Assembly (NCBI GenBank): GCA_020890945.1
Contig: JAJHPK010000035.1
Coordinates: 1-37,538, forward strand
Length of the DNA stretch: 37,538 nt
Source of the DNA: Nitrosomonas sp.
Lineage (GTDB): Bacteria > Pseudomonadota > Gammaproteobacteria > Burkholderiales > Nitrosomonadaceae
Direction: 5' to 3'
Shown: one piece after another, positions 20,712-29,467 of the stretch
Layout of the letters: each line of letters opens with the position of its first letter
Position numbering within the stretch: the stretch's first letter is position 1
Notes under the pieces: generated by a model
The model's input: only the letters and a program-made list of their open reading frames with translations
Databases searched by the model: none
Told to the model about the DNA's origin: nothing
Position numbers and translations under genes: made by a program

Positions 20712-21125
20712 GTGAATACTAAACCCAAGATTGTAATTTCTTCACTCGATGCTGAAAGGCTCGAAAAGCTTCTCGAATCGCTACCGCATAACGCTTTTCC
20801 AGGAAAAGATGCACTAGAAGCCGAATTGGCCCGTGCTGATGTGGTAGAACCTGAAGATATTCCTGCGAATGTAGTCACGATGAATTCTACGGTACGCTTT
20901 CAAGTGGAATCTTCGAAAGAAGAATTTACTTTAACGCTGGTTTATCCAAAAGATCTAGATTCTAGCGGCAGTAAAATTTCAATTCTCGCGCCAGTAGGTA
21001 GCGCGCTTCTAGGTCTTTCTCAAGGAGATACGATTGAATGGCCTAAACCAGGCGGCGGTCTATTGCATGTTCGAATTGAAGAGATAACTTACCAACCGGA
21101 ACGGTCAGGTGTTTTTCATCGCTAA
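20712..21125 (+). CDS. rnk: Rnk-like nucleoside diphosphate kinase regulator (GreA/GreB C-terminal family)
   Basis: Small RNA-polymerase-interacting protein related to E. coli Rnk. The start is GTG 20712, with AAGGTG a few bases upstream. The 137-residue protein has a short N-terminal helical region (about 1-50), shorter than the Gre coiled-coil, followed by the FKBP-like GreA/GreB C-terminal domain (about 52-130), including ISILAPVGSALLGLSQGD and the conserved GDTIEWPKPGG. The acidic tip needed for transcript cleavage in GreA is absent, as expected for Rnk. It is separated from fba by a strong terminator and faces the Nudix-ThiE gene tail to tail. Confidence 0.85.
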   Translation: MNTKPKIVISSLDAERLEKLLESLPHNAFPGKDALEAELARADVVEPEDIPANVVTMNSTVRFQVESSKEEFTLTLVYPKDLDSSGSKISILAPVGSALLGLSQGDTIEWPKPGGGLLHVRIEEITYQPERSGVFHR

Positions 21126-21175
21126 TCGCTGTTTTGATAGTTAACTCATCGTTCTTGATTGTAAAATAATTCTTG

Positions 21176-22156
21176 TTAAGAACTGAGTTTCGAAATGCCT
21201 CGCATCATGGCAATGCCATGCGCTCCAAGCTCCTGGGCGATCAGCAAATCTTCTTTGCTCAATCCACCTAAAGCGTACACGGGCATTGAAAGACCTTGAA
21301 TAAGTCGGGAAAATCGATTCCAGCCTAATGGTTGTATATTGGAATGAGTTAGCGTAGCCTGCACTGGGCCGAGTACCACAAAATCGAGTGCTAATTCCTC
21401 TGCTACGTAAAGCTCCTCCACGTTATGGCATGAAGCACCACAAAATCCTAATTCAATCGCAGGTCGTTTAGATGTCGACATCAATTGCGATGCGGTCAAA
21501 TGCACGCCATCTGCGCCAACCTCAAACGCCAGCTCGATATCAGAGTTAATCAGCACTTTGGCGCCAAATTTTCGTGCCAAAACGATCACTTCACTGGAAA
21601 AATCGCGTAACAATGTTTTATCCATGGTTTTTTCGCGCACTTGTAACAACCGTAATCCTTGCTGAAAGGCCACTTCAATCTGCGCGAGAGAATGATCGAT
21701 TCCAATTACAGAAGCTTGTGTAATGGCGTAGATCGATGGTAGTTGCAAGGCACGGAGAATTGGCGCATTAGCGGGCAGAATCGGAGCAACATCAACGTGT
21801 TGCGGCGATTGCCAAAATAGCCCTTGTTTTTCCCGAGCTTCAAGCTTGCCATCCCAGGCCAATATGCGGAAAAAATTAAGCCGCACCGTTGCATGGGGAT
21901 AAGTAAAAACGCGAGTGATCCAACGTTGCGCATGAGTCACTTGAATACCGAGTTCTTCCCATAATTCACGCTCTAAAGCATGCAGCAGTGTTTCATTCTT
22001 TTCAACTTTCCCGCCCGGAAATTCCCAGTAACCAGAATATAATTTTCCACCCGGCCTGCGTGTCAACAAAAACTGCCCATCAGGTCTCAGAATGACGGCA
22101 GCGACCACTTCAATCACTGAACTGGCTCTTTCAGAAGCCGCGGTTGCGCTATTCAT
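21176..22156 (-). CDS. Nudix hydrolase - ThiE-like fusion protein
   Basis: A two-domain protein of 326 residues. The N-terminal MutT-like Nudix domain (about 10-140) has a complete Nudix box, GGKVEKNETLL followed by RELWEELGI, and likely hydrolyses oxidised or modified nucleoside triphosphates such as 8-oxo-dGTP. The C-terminal domain (about 145-325) is a thiamine-phosphate synthase/TenI-like barrel (REKTMDK, GADGVHL, GASCHN, VLGPVQATLTH, ALGGL). The ATG at 22156 overlaps the stop of the upstream ATPase gene as ATGA; a longer frame running through that gene is not used. This fusion is known in beta- and gammaproteobacteria. Whether the ThiE half is catalytic is not established. Confidence 0.9.
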   Translation of the reverse strand: MNSATAASERASSVIEVVAAVILRPDGQFLLTRRPGGKLYSGYWEFPGGKVEKNETLLHALERELWEELGIQVTHAQRWITRVFTYPHATVRLNFFRILAWDGKLEAREKQGLFWQSPQHVDVAPILPANAPILRALQLPSIYAITQASVIGIDHSLAQIEVAFQQGLRLLQVREKTMDKTLLRDFSSEVIVLARKFGAKVLINSDIELAFEVGADGVHLTASQLMSTSKRPAIELGFCGASCHNVEELYVAEELALDFVVLGPVQATLTHSNIQPLGWNRFSRLIQGLSMPVYALGGLSKEDLLIAQELGAHGIAMMRGISKLSS

Positions 22157-23049
22157 GAATGATGACGAGACGCTTTTGATGATTTCTGCCGGCCAGCCCA
22201 ATCTCTGGCAAATTGCCATGCCACTCGGCCACTGCGTGAGCCGCGTAGCAATGCCCACTGCAAGGCTTCGGTACGCACCGAAGGCGTCATCGTAGCTACG
22301 CCATAATGAGTTAGCCAATAAGCGACGATCTGCAAATAATGCTCTTGGTCGAAAGGATAAAAAGATAACCACAAGCCAAATCGCTCAGACAGTGAAATCT
22401 TTTCTTCCACCGTTTCACTGGGATGAACTTCGTCGCCGAGATGTTTTGTGTCCAGGTTGTCACGCATCAATTCCGGCACCATATGCCGCCGATTGGAGGT
22501 GGCATAGATCAATACATTATCTGAAACAGTGGCGATAGAACCATCCAACACAACTTTGAGCGCTTTGTATCCGGGTTCGTCGCTCTCAAATGACAAGTCA
22601 TCGCAAAATAAAATAAAGCGTTCGGGGCGCTGATAAATTTTATCGACGATATCATGCAAATCGACGAGATGATGTTTTTCCACTTCGATCAAACGCAATC
22701 CGTCATTCGCGTAACGATTCAGTAATGCTTTGATCAACGAAGATTTTCCAGTGCCACGCGCGCCTGTCAGCAACACATTATTAGCCGAAAAGCCTTGTAC
22801 GAATTGCCGTGTATTTTGATCAATTCGTTGTTTTTGTTCATCGATGCCATGCAACGCTTCCAGCGTAATCGGATGGGGATGATGAATGGTTTGGATGTAT
22901 CCGCCCATCGAATAAGCAGTGGATTGCCTGCGCCAACGAAAAGCATGCATCGCTTGCCAATCCGGGTCGGGTTGCTCAGTTGGTAAAAACTTCTCAAGAC
23001 GATCGAGCAATTTATTCGCTCGTTGGGATAGCTTTTTTAAACCTGACAT
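22153..23049 (-). CDS. DUF815 family P-loop ATPase
   Basis: A 298-residue AAA-type ATPase of the DUF815 group, of unknown cellular role. Walker A is GARGTGKS (96-103) and Walker B is FILFCDDLSF (145-154). The arginine-rich sensor segment YATSNRRHMVPE follows, then the segment HPSETVEEKISLSERFGLWLSFYPFDQ diagnostic of this family. It lies six bases after argJ and overlaps the Nudix-ThiE gene, so argJ, the ATPase and the Nudix protein form one leftward operon, the usual neighbourhood in betaproteobacteria. Function should not be inferred beyond ATP-dependent remodelling. Confidence 0.9.
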   Translation of the reverse strand: MSGLKKLSQRANKLLDRLEKFLPTEQPDPDWQAMHAFRWRRQSTAYSMGGYIQTIHHPHPITLEALHGIDEQKQRIDQNTRQFVQGFSANNVLLTGARGTGKSSLIKALLNRYANDGLRLIEVEKHHLVDLHDIVDKIYQRPERFILFCDDLSFESDEPGYKALKVVLDGSIATVSDNVLIYATSNRRHMVPELMRDNLDTKHLGDEVHPSETVEEKISLSERFGLWLSFYPFDQEHYLQIVAYWLTHYGVATMTPSVRTEALQWALLRGSRSGRVAWQFARDWAGRQKSSKASRHHS

Positions 23050-23055
23050 AACATC

Positions 23056-24282
23056 TTAACTGCGGTAGCTGGCATTGATTTTCACGTAATCATAAGAAAA
23101 ATCGCAGGTCCAAACCGTCGTTGTCGCGTTGCCGCGATTCAATACCACGCGGATAGTAATTTCCGCCTGCTTCATAACACGCTGCCCATCTTCTTCCCGA
23201 TAGTGCGCGGCACGGCCACCCTGCTCGGCGACCAAAACATCGTCCAAATATAACTGGATTTTCGCCACATCCAGATCTTGAATGCCCGCATAACCGATCG
23301 CCGCGAGTATCCGTCCGAGATTCGGATCGGACGCAAAGAAGGCCGTTTTGATCAATGGCGAATGTGCAATCGCGTAAGCCACTTTGTTGCATTCTTCCTG
23401 ACTGCCACCGTTTTCGATGTGTATGGTAATAAATTTGGTTGCGCCTTCACCATCGCGCACGATCATTTTGGCCAATTCTGCCGCAACATCGGTGACAGCT
23501 TGCTGCAATTGCATAAATTCTGCGCTGGCAGTCGTTGTAATGGTCGCATTGCCAGCTTTGCCGGTCGCAGCGATGATCAACGAATCGTTGGTGGACGTAT
23601 CGCCATCGACCGTGATGCGATTGAAAGAATGATCGGCGACAAAACGCGCCATCTGTTGCAATACCGTTTTTTCGATGGCTGCATCGGTTGCGATAAATCC
23701 AAGCATGGTTGCCATATTCGGGCGGATCATGCCAGAACCCTTGGCAATGCCGGAAATAATCACGGTTTTTCCCGCGAGCTGAATCTGTTTCGAAACCGCT
23801 TTCGGCACAATATCGGTTGTCATGATCGCATGCGCTGCAGTAAACCAGTTATCCGGTTTGCAATCGGCTATTGCCGTTGGCAAGGCAGCGATGATTTTAT
23901 CGACCGGCAACGGTTCCATGATCACGCCCGTCGAAAACGGTAACACTTGCTGCGCTGAACAATTCAGCAACTTGGCCAGCTCGGCGCACGTCGCTTGCGC
24001 ATGCTGCATGCCTGCTTCGCCCGTGCCTGCATTGGCATTACCCGTATTGACTACCAGTGCGCGGATAGCGGACAGCGACAGATGTTGCTTGGCGACCACC
24101 ACCGGAGCCGCGCAAAAACGGTTTTGGGTAAATACGCCAGCGGTTTGCGTGTCTTCCGCCAGCAGCATCACCAGCACATCCTTGCGACCGGGTTTTTTAA
24201 TACCCGCTTCAGCAATGCCAAGCGTGACGCCTGAAACAGGTAACAGTTGTTCAGCAGTTAAGGTAGGAATATTGACGGGCAT
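23056..24282 (-). CDS. argJ: Bifunctional ornithine acetyltransferase / N-acetylglutamate synthase
   Basis: Recycles the acetyl group in arginine synthesis, transferring it from N-acetylornithine to glutamate. The 408-residue precursor cleaves itself at the ATMLG motif (191-195), where Thr192 becomes the N-terminal nucleophile of the beta chain; the surrounding [15 protein letters not shown] is intact. The C-terminus [19 protein letters not shown] is typical. Local base composition is somewhat richer in G+C than the flanks. It is first in a leftward operon with the DUF815 ATPase and the Nudix-ThiE fusion. Confidence 0.96.
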   Translation of the reverse strand: MPVNIPTLTAEQLLPVSGVTLGIAEAGIKKPGRKDVLVMLLAEDTQTAGVFTQNRFCAAPVVVAKQHLSLSAIRALVVNTGNANAGTGEAGMQHAQATCAELAKLLNCSAQQVLPFSTGVIMEPLPVDKIIAALPTAIADCKPDNWFTAAHAIMTTDIVPKAVSKQIQLAGKTVIISGIAKGSGMIRPNMATMLGFIATDAAIEKTVLQQMARFVADHSFNRITVDGDTSTNDSLIIAATGKAGNATITTTASAEFMQLQQAVTDVAAELAKMIVRDGEGATKFITIHIENGGSQEECNKVAYAIAHSPLIKTAFFASDPNLGRILAAIGYAGIQDLDVAKIQLYLDDVLVAEQGGRAAHYREEDGQRVMKQAEITIRVVLNRGNATTTVWTCDFSYDYVKINASYRS

Positions 24283-24381
24283 GATTTTTCGTAAAAATTA
24301 AGAAATACATATGCTACCGCAGAGTGAAGCGCCTGTTTGAAAAAAACGCAGGATTTTATTCACCATCGCGTTATTTTGGTT

Positions 24382-24468
24382 ATGATACCGCTTAAGGATT
24401 TACCGACGCTGATTAAAGCAGGAACGGATTTGGGCGAATTGATCGCCAAAATCTCGGTCTGGTTCTAG
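24382..24468 (+). pseudogene. CofE-like N-terminal stub (F420-0:gamma-glutamyl ligase remnant)
   Basis: A 28-codon frame reading MIPLKDLPTLIKAGTDLGEL and onward to a TAG. Its pattern of an initial Ile-Pro, a Leu-Pro, Ile-Lys-x-Gly and Asp-Leu-x-Glu-Leu-Ile resembles the first residues of CofE ligases, which add glutamate to coenzyme F420. The rest of the gene (more than 200 codons in the family) is missing. It sits divergently from argJ in an otherwise gene-free gap. The likely origin is loss or rearrangement of a full-length copy; a chance match is possible because the segment is short. Confidence 0.4.
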
Positions 24469-24508
24469 CGAACGAAGTACCTACTAACCCTGTAGGTTGA
24501 GTTCAGCC

Positions 24509-25057
24509 TTATTGTGTTTTGCTGACTAGCAGAGTTTCTGATTTGATTGTTCCGCTCGACAAAACCGAGTCTATTTTTTCATGCCAGATACGTGTTTTTT
24601 CTTCCAATGTCATCCTGGCATTGGCGGGGCTGGTGGAAGGTAAAAGCAATAAGTGCTGCCGTTCTTCATGTCTCGACTGCACGGAACGTTTAAAGCTCGT
24701 ATACGCTTTTCCGCCATTGAAAAAAACATGCGTGATAGTTGGATGGTCTGAAAAAAATGATCGAAAATCATTGACGATTTGCGTTTCTGTTTCGATGTTG
24801 GAATCCAGGCTTCCGATGCGGTGGCAAGTGTGAAGCACATCCCACAGTGCAATCGGTGAATTTTTTAAAGCAGCGACTTTATCTTGATAGGGGATATCGA
24901 ACGGAATTTTTAACCATCGTGTCATGATCGGCCAAAAAGCATTTCTTGGATGCGCATAATATTGCTGTGCTGCCAGGGAAGCTGCTCCTGGCATGCTACC
25001 TAAAATCAAAATCTTTGCGTGTTTTCCGACGATGGGAGAAAAGCTTTTCAACAGCAT
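24509..25057 (-). CDS. DNA-deoxyinosine (hypoxanthine/uracil) glycosylase, UDG superfamily
   Basis: A base-excision repair enzyme of the uracil-DNA glycosylase superfamily, family 6 type, that removes deaminated bases such as hypoxanthine. The 182-residue protein begins near GKHAKILILGSMPGAASL with the active-site motif GSMPG (20-24), continues with YYAHPRNAFWP, and has the C-terminal motif LPSTSPANA, all typical of this group. The ATG at 25057 is preferred; a TTG nine codons upstream is the alternative, and neither has a strong ribosome binding site. It is leftward, downstream of nothing obvious, and seems to be transcribed alone. Confidence 0.85.
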   Translation of the reverse strand: MLLKSFSPIVGKHAKILILGSMPGAASLAAQQYYAHPRNAFWPIMTRWLKIPFDIPYQDKVAALKNSPIALWDVLHTCHRIGSLDSNIETETQIVNDFRSFFSDHPTITHVFFNGGKAYTSFKRSVQSRHEERQHLLLLPSTSPANARMTLEEKTRIWHEKIDSVLSSGTIKSETLLVSKTQ

Positions 25058-25291
25058 GGATGGCGAAGTTCTGGTTCGATACAACTCAAGCGGTTAATTT
25101 TTTATCGAATTTTGTTTTATTCTGAAAATTTATTGAGACAGCTTTTACCAATTTCAATGATACTGTTTTTTATCAAAATTGAGTCTACTTCTGATGTTTC
25201 CAATACCCGGAAGAGATAGTAAAATCATTGTTCGTCGATGGCGCAGCCGTCGATCAGAAAATCACTTATTCACAGCTAAGCCGTTCTCTCT

Positions 25292-25861
25292 ATGGAAAAA
25301 TCATCTGCAAAATTCGGCTTCATATTTGCGTACACATTGATCGTTGGTTTGATCTCATTAGCGTATTTTTTGTATGTTTATTTCGTCGTTCCTGTACCCG
25401 ATGAACGGGAAACTTTTTTGACTGAGATTGGTGAGTTTTTTGGGAAAACAGGTTTGGGATTGTTGATTTTTATTTATCTGCGGACGGTATTAAAGTTGAT
25501 TTTAGGCGAAGGAAATTTTCTGCAAAGATTGCTTCCCGATTATGTGACAAGCGTCGGTTCTGAAAGACTGCGCCAATTATTGGCGTGGATGAACAAAACC
25601 CATATTTATTTCGGTATTTTAGCAATCGCCATCATTTTATTGCATATTTCAATGATGGGATTTACACGATACAGCGGCATTTTATTCTTCCCAGCATTAT
25701 TGTTTTTGGTTATCTGGCAGGGCGCTTTTGGATTATTTTTAACTTGGCGATATTCGCCGACTGAACTTAGGAAAGTTTCTTATTTTGTCCATGCGCAATT
25801 TTTTACCGGTATAGCTATCGGCATCTTTGCTTTCTTTGGACATTTGCTGATTGATGATTAA
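25292..25861 (+). CDS. Multi-helix membrane protein, ferric-reductase / cytochrome b-like
   Basis: A 189-residue integral membrane protein with about five hydrophobic helices (11-33, 52-70, 104-122, 130-150, 166-186). Histidines lie within or at the ends of helices: His104 and His118 in one (spacing typical of heme-ligating pairs, H-x13-H) and His167 and His184 in another. This layout resembles the ferric-reductase-like transmembrane domain or a diheme cytochrome b, without a flavin domain. No ribosome binding site is obvious before ATG 25292. The cytochrome c gene about 700 bp downstream may be a redox partner, but decayed IS DNA lies between them. Heme binding is inferred only. Confidence 0.6.
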   Translation: MEKSSAKFGFIFAYTLIVGLISLAYFLYVYFVVPVPDERETFLTEIGEFFGKTGLGLLIFIYLRTVLKLILGEGNFLQRLLPDYVTSVGSERLRQLLAWMNKTHIYFGILAIAIILLHISMMGFTRYSGILFFPALLFLVIWQGAFGLFLTWRYSPTELRKVSYFVHAQFFTGIAIGIFAFFGHLLIDD

Positions 25862-25950
25862 AAGGGTCTGAGAAGTCGATAACATTCTGATTGAGAATTT
25901 TGCATGGTTGCAGCAATCTTGGTTAACCAACCGGATACTATGAGTTTACT

Positions 25951-26305
25951 TTAAATTGCGTAGTGAATTCTAATCTGCACATGATGCGGTTTCTAGGATT
26001 ATCGTTAGAAGACGATGTACCGGATCATTCTGTGCTACCACGATTCGGAATGTGACTAACAGAAGCAAATCTAGATTTTTAACATTACGATTACAAAAGA
26101 TTGCTATGTTGATGTGAGGATTACACAAGCTCTCGCAAACCAAAAGCTAAACCTGCTTATGAAGTGGTCAATGATCGTGAAGAGCGCGATGATGAGACAG
26201 ATGCTCATGAAGTAATGCGCGTTCATTGAGGTAACTCAACTCGGTGTGGATACTAAAGTACGCTGAGTTCAAAAGCGGTAATTCAGTTTTTGTGGCCAAT
26301 TTCTG
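25951..26305 (+). pseudogene. Decayed IS5-family transposase
   Basis: No intact frame survives, but pieces in shifting frames match the IS5-type transposase in the correct order. 25978-26050 encodes HMMRFLGLSLEDDVPDHSVL followed by Pro-Arg-Phe, the conserved block after the N-terminal helices. 26109-26228 encodes VDVRIT and then, after a frameshift, SRKPKAKPAYEVVNDREERD, the linker before the catalytic core. About 26243-26300 encodes a degraded GVDTK..VQKR segment with stop codons. The C-terminal half is gone or unrecognisable and no terminal repeats could be paired. The surrounding gap (25862-26565) holds no other gene. Confidence 0.7.
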
Positions 26306-26565
26306 AGTACTTTCAAAGCTAGATATTCTAATTTGCGAAGGAAAGAACATATGGCAGATATTTAGGGTATATTATCAAAGCGATGAGCTTGTAAATGTGA
26401 CGTTTGATCGTTTAATTTGCAATTCTTCATTTGTTGTGAACACAAAGAGAGAATCAGAGCGCTCGAAGCAACTTTGTTCAAAGTTTTTCATCTTAACTAG
26501 ATAGTTTTCAGTACTTCCACTTAATGCAATAACTTCTATAAGAGGTTTTATAAAAGGCGCGAATT

Positions 26566-27126
26566 ATGAAAATGTTTTTAAGCTTATTATTCATCGCAAT
26601 TGTAGCGGTCGTTATTGTCGCTACCAGTGGCACTTACAACATATCTGCGACGGAAAAGCATTGGAGCATCGTTGAAAAGGCAATCACTTGGGCGCGCAAT
26701 AATTCGATAGATACGCATGCTAAAAATTTAGTCGTATCAAAATTTGATGAAAAAGAAGTGCTGTCGAGTGGTTTGGAACACTATCATGCGATGTGTACCG
26801 AATGTCATTTGTCACCAGGTCAAAAGCCGACCGAAATATCAATGGGTTTGTATCCTCAAGCACCTGTCTTTCACGAAAGGTCTCCGATTTCAGAGCAGCT
26901 TAACCAATCCGAAGTTATAAAAAAATATTTTTGGGTTATTAAAAATGGTTTAAAAATGACTGCCATGCCCGCATGGGGATTGAGTCATGATGATAAATCG
27001 ATCTGGACAATGGCAGCGCTTACTTTAAAGTTACACGGCATGAATGCTCAACAATATGAAGAACATATTCGCGCACTAGAGGCTGATCATTCGCATGATC
27101 ACGGCCATGACGATCATTCCCATTGA
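26566..27126 (+). CDS. Membrane-anchored monoheme cytochrome c with His-rich tail
   Basis: A 186-residue protein with an N-terminal hydrophobic anchor (about 1-21) and a single c-type heme site CTECH (Cys77, Cys80, His81); Met134 in the segment MTAMPAWG is the probable second axial ligand. The last dozen residues (HSHDHGHDDHSH) are a dense His/Asp tail likely to bind metal ions. It is expected to face the periplasm. The ATG at 26566 follows an AAGG element. The next gene follows closely. The exact electron-transfer partner is unknown; a link with the upstream heme-type membrane protein is inference. Confidence 0.85.
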   Translation: MKMFLSLLFIAIVAVVIVATSGTYNISATEKHWSIVEKAITWARNNSIDTHAKNLVVSKFDEKEVLSSGLEHYHAMCTECHLSPGQKPTEISMGLYPQAPVFHERSPISEQLNQSEVIKKYFWVIKNGLKMTAMPAWGLSHDDKSIWTMAALTLKLHGMNAQQYEEHIRALEADHSHDHGHDDHSH

Positions 27127-27215
27127 GCTCACTTTATTGCGTTGAATATGCGGTTAAATTTAATAATTTTCTTGATGTGAAATTGGATAATATCGATACC
27201 ACTCATGTCGGTTCG

Positions 27216-27632
27216 ATGCTCGATGAAAAACTGATTGCTAGCTATCGTCAAACACAGTATAGGATTTTTACAGAACACGAAACAATAGATGTAACTATTG
27301 ATTATTATTCGCAATCGATTGAATCCTTATTGACAAAATCATCTAGCAACTCCGCTGCAATTGTCACGGCTTATAATCCTTATAGTCAATTGCGAAATGA
27401 AGAAGAAAATTATCTGGCAAATGAATTATTAAGAGCCGTTCTCATTAAAAATAACCATCGCTTCCTTGAAAGTTTGAATATTGACCCCATTCAAGTCTGG
27501 CCGGCAGAAAAAAGCTTTTTGGTATTGGACCTTGATATCAATACAGCAAAAAACATAGGATGGGAATTTAATCAAAACAGTATCGTTTGGATTGATCGCA
27601 GTGCAATCGCACAACTGATTTTGCTGCGTTAA
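27216..27632 (+). CDS. DUF3293 family protein
   Basis: A small soluble protein of unknown function, 138 residues from ATG 27216. The start was placed here because family members begin shortly before a Tyr-x-x-Thr-x-Tyr motif, seen here as LIASYRQTQYRIF; an open frame reaches back to 27123 but starts at a TTG inside the end of the cytochrome gene and adds untypical sequence. Other family features are IVTAYNPYSQ, the glutamate-containing NEEENYLANELL, and the C-terminal WPAEKSFLVL...QNSIVWID. It follows the cytochrome c gene on the same strand and may be co-transcribed. Confidence 0.75.
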   Translation: MLDEKLIASYRQTQYRIFTEHETIDVTIDYYSQSIESLLTKSSSNSAAIVTAYNPYSQLRNEEENYLANELLRAVLIKNNHRFLESLNIDPIQVWPAEKSFLVLDLDINTAKNIGWEFNQNSIVWIDRSAIAQLILLR

Positions 27633-27757
27633 GTGTAGTTAGAAAAATAGAAAAGCTATATTAATGAAATAGCTGAAGAAAAAATAATAGTATAGCTGTA
27701 TCAATAAACCCGATGATATACTCAACCTTTAATAATAATCTTGTTTAGGAGACAACC

Positions 27758-28654
27758 ATGAAGAAGATTCTCACTTATCTGACACTGACTATCTTCAGCT
27801 TTGGACTATTTGCGTTTGATGCTGTAGATGTTGAAGCGGCGAAACGCATGGGCGGTGGAAAAAGTATCGGTTCACAACGACAATCGATCAATCAACAACA
27901 AGCTGCTCCGAATAACCCTAAGCAATCTCCCGCAACTGCACCTGGGGCAGCACCCTCAGCCGGAAGTAAATGGGGTGGCGCATTGGCTGGATTAGCTGCG
28001 GGTGGTCTTTTGGCCGCGCTATTTATGGGTGGCGCATTCGAAAACATTAATATGATGGATATGCTGGTATTAGCTTTGATGATCGGCGTCATATTTTTTG
28101 CTATTCGTATGTTGCGTAAGCCCAAGGTATCCGAGCCAATGGGGCGAATGCAATATACTGGCATGGGTACGAATACACAAGATCGTTTCAATACTCCGCC
28201 ATTTGGCGGTGCGAGCACAACTGCTGACAGCGCGTCTTCGGCAGATAATAATGCAGCGGCCTATCAACAACCTAATATTCCTGCGGACTTTAAAGTAGAG
28301 CCTTTTTTACGTAGTGCGAAAGATTCTTTCATCCGCTTACAGGCTGCGCATGATCGTGGTGATATTGATGAAATTCGCAACTATGCGACTCCGGAAATGA
28401 TTTCCGAGCTCACGATGCAAATTAATGAAAGAAATGGCGCGACGCAAAAAACCGAAGTAATGTTTATTGATGCTAATTTGCTTGAAGTTGAAACAACTCA
28501 AGACACCGCGATAGCGAGCGTTCGCTTTACGGGACAATTACGTGATTTACCTAATGGTGAAGCAGAACCGTTCGATGAAATCTGGCATGTGCAAAAAGAT
28601 CTTAGAGATCCTAATGCCACTTGGTTGCTCGCGGGTATTCAACAAATTTCCTAA
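27758..28654 (+). CDS. Tim44-domain membrane protein
   Basis: A 298-residue exported or membrane protein. A signal peptide covers about 1-28, followed by a basic, glutamine/proline-rich low-complexity linker (KRMGGGKSIGSQRQSINQQQ and on to about 65). Two hydrophobic segments (about 72-92 and 98-115, glycine-rich then aliphatic) come next, and then a Tim44-like domain (about 155-298) ending FDEIWHVQKDLRDPNATWLL. Bacterial Tim44-domain proteins are common in betaproteobacteria, with no settled function. AGGAG precedes the ATG. A strong terminator follows the stop, so it appears to be a single-gene unit. Confidence 0.9.
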   Translation: MKKILTYLTLTIFSFGLFAFDAVDVEAAKRMGGGKSIGSQRQSINQQQAAPNNPKQSPATAPGAAPSAGSKWGGALAGLAAGGLLAALFMGGAFENINMMDMLVLALMIGVIFFAIRMLRKPKVSEPMGRMQYTGMGTNTQDRFNTPPFGGASTTADSASSADNNAAAYQQPNIPADFKVEPFLRSAKDSFIRLQAAHDRGDIDEIRNYATPEMISELTMQINERNGATQKTEVMFIDANLLEVETTQDTAIASVRFTGQLRDLPNGEAEPFDEIWHVQKDLRDPNATWLLAGIQQIS

Positions 28655-28691
28655 TATTTCTAAGAAAAACATTCTTTAGTTTTCATCTATG

Positions 28692-28730
28692 AATCCGGAA
28701 ACTGGATATTAAAATCAGTTTCCGGATTTT
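28692..28730 (+). terminator. Intrinsic terminator after the Tim44-domain gene
   Basis: AATCCGGAAACTG (28692-28704) and CAGTTTCCGGATT (28716-28728) form a perfect 13-bp stem with an 11-base loop, followed by TTCTGTTT. It lies 38 bases after the stop codon. Confidence 0.8.
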
Positions 28731-28805
28731 CTGTTTCTCAGATTAATTCAATATGTTAATGGAAAACTCATTTTATTTGGCATAGTTGAGGAAAACTAGA
28801 AAAGT

Positions 28806-29300
28806 ATGGTCATCAGATTATCGAAAGTCATACTGGTCTGGGCTATTGCTTTATTTGCTACGTTGGTCGTTTTTAACAATGTGACTGACTACGACTCGAA
28901 TTTTAGGCTAGTGCAACATGTTTTAAAGATGGATATGATTTTTCCTGATAGCCAAGGATTCTGGCGTGCAATCGACTCATCCGTGATACATCATTTGTTT
29001 TATGGCTTTATCATACTGATTGAATTCATCATTGCGGTATCTTGCTGGGTGGGTGGATTCCGTTTATTCAAGCACATTAACAATGCACTTTTCTTTAATC
29101 AAGCAAAAAGACCTGCGATTATCGGACTGACTCTAGGAATGTTGCTATGGTTTACCGGGTTTATGACTATTGGTGGGGAATGGTTCTTAATGTGGCAATC
29201 AGTCACGGCAAATGGCCAAGATGCGGCGTTCCGCTTAGTCATGATAATGGGTATGGTACTAATCTATCTGGCGCAACCCGACGATGAAAAACAGGTTTGA
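28806..29300 (+). CDS. DUF2165 family small integral membrane protein
   Basis: A 164-residue protein with four predicted membrane helices (about 5-25, 60-82, 98-122, 135-158). The first loop carries the family-typical segment VVFNNVTDYDSNFRLVQHVLKMD, and a later GGEWFLMWQS is also typical of DUF2165. The function is unknown. It is transcribed alone: a terminator lies upstream, and the next gene, yggT, converges on it. The ribosome binding site (GAGGAAA) is rather far from the ATG. Confidence 0.8.
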   Translation: MVIRLSKVILVWAIALFATLVVFNNVTDYDSNFRLVQHVLKMDMIFPDSQGFWRAIDSSVIHHLFYGFIILIEFIIAVSCWVGGFRLFKHINNALFFNQAKRPAIIGLTLGMLLWFTGFMTIGGEWFLMWQSVTANGQDAAFRLVMIMGMVLIYLAQPDDEKQV

Positions 29301-29467
29301 TTGTGCTCCTAGGTATGCGTTGTCGTTTTATTTTGTAGAAACGCAGTAATTCCTGCTTGCAAGATTTGTGCATAAGCTAATAATCTGTTTTATTGGTCTG
29401 TACAAGCTTCGTGTAATGTTTGAAATCTGTATTAACCAATAACCTTGAGCTTGGAATTACACTAATC

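Noticed and set aside
23278-23943. 221-codon rightward frame inside argJ
   Set aside because: Antisense shadow of argJ caused by codon bias; Cys/His/Arg-rich composition with no domain.
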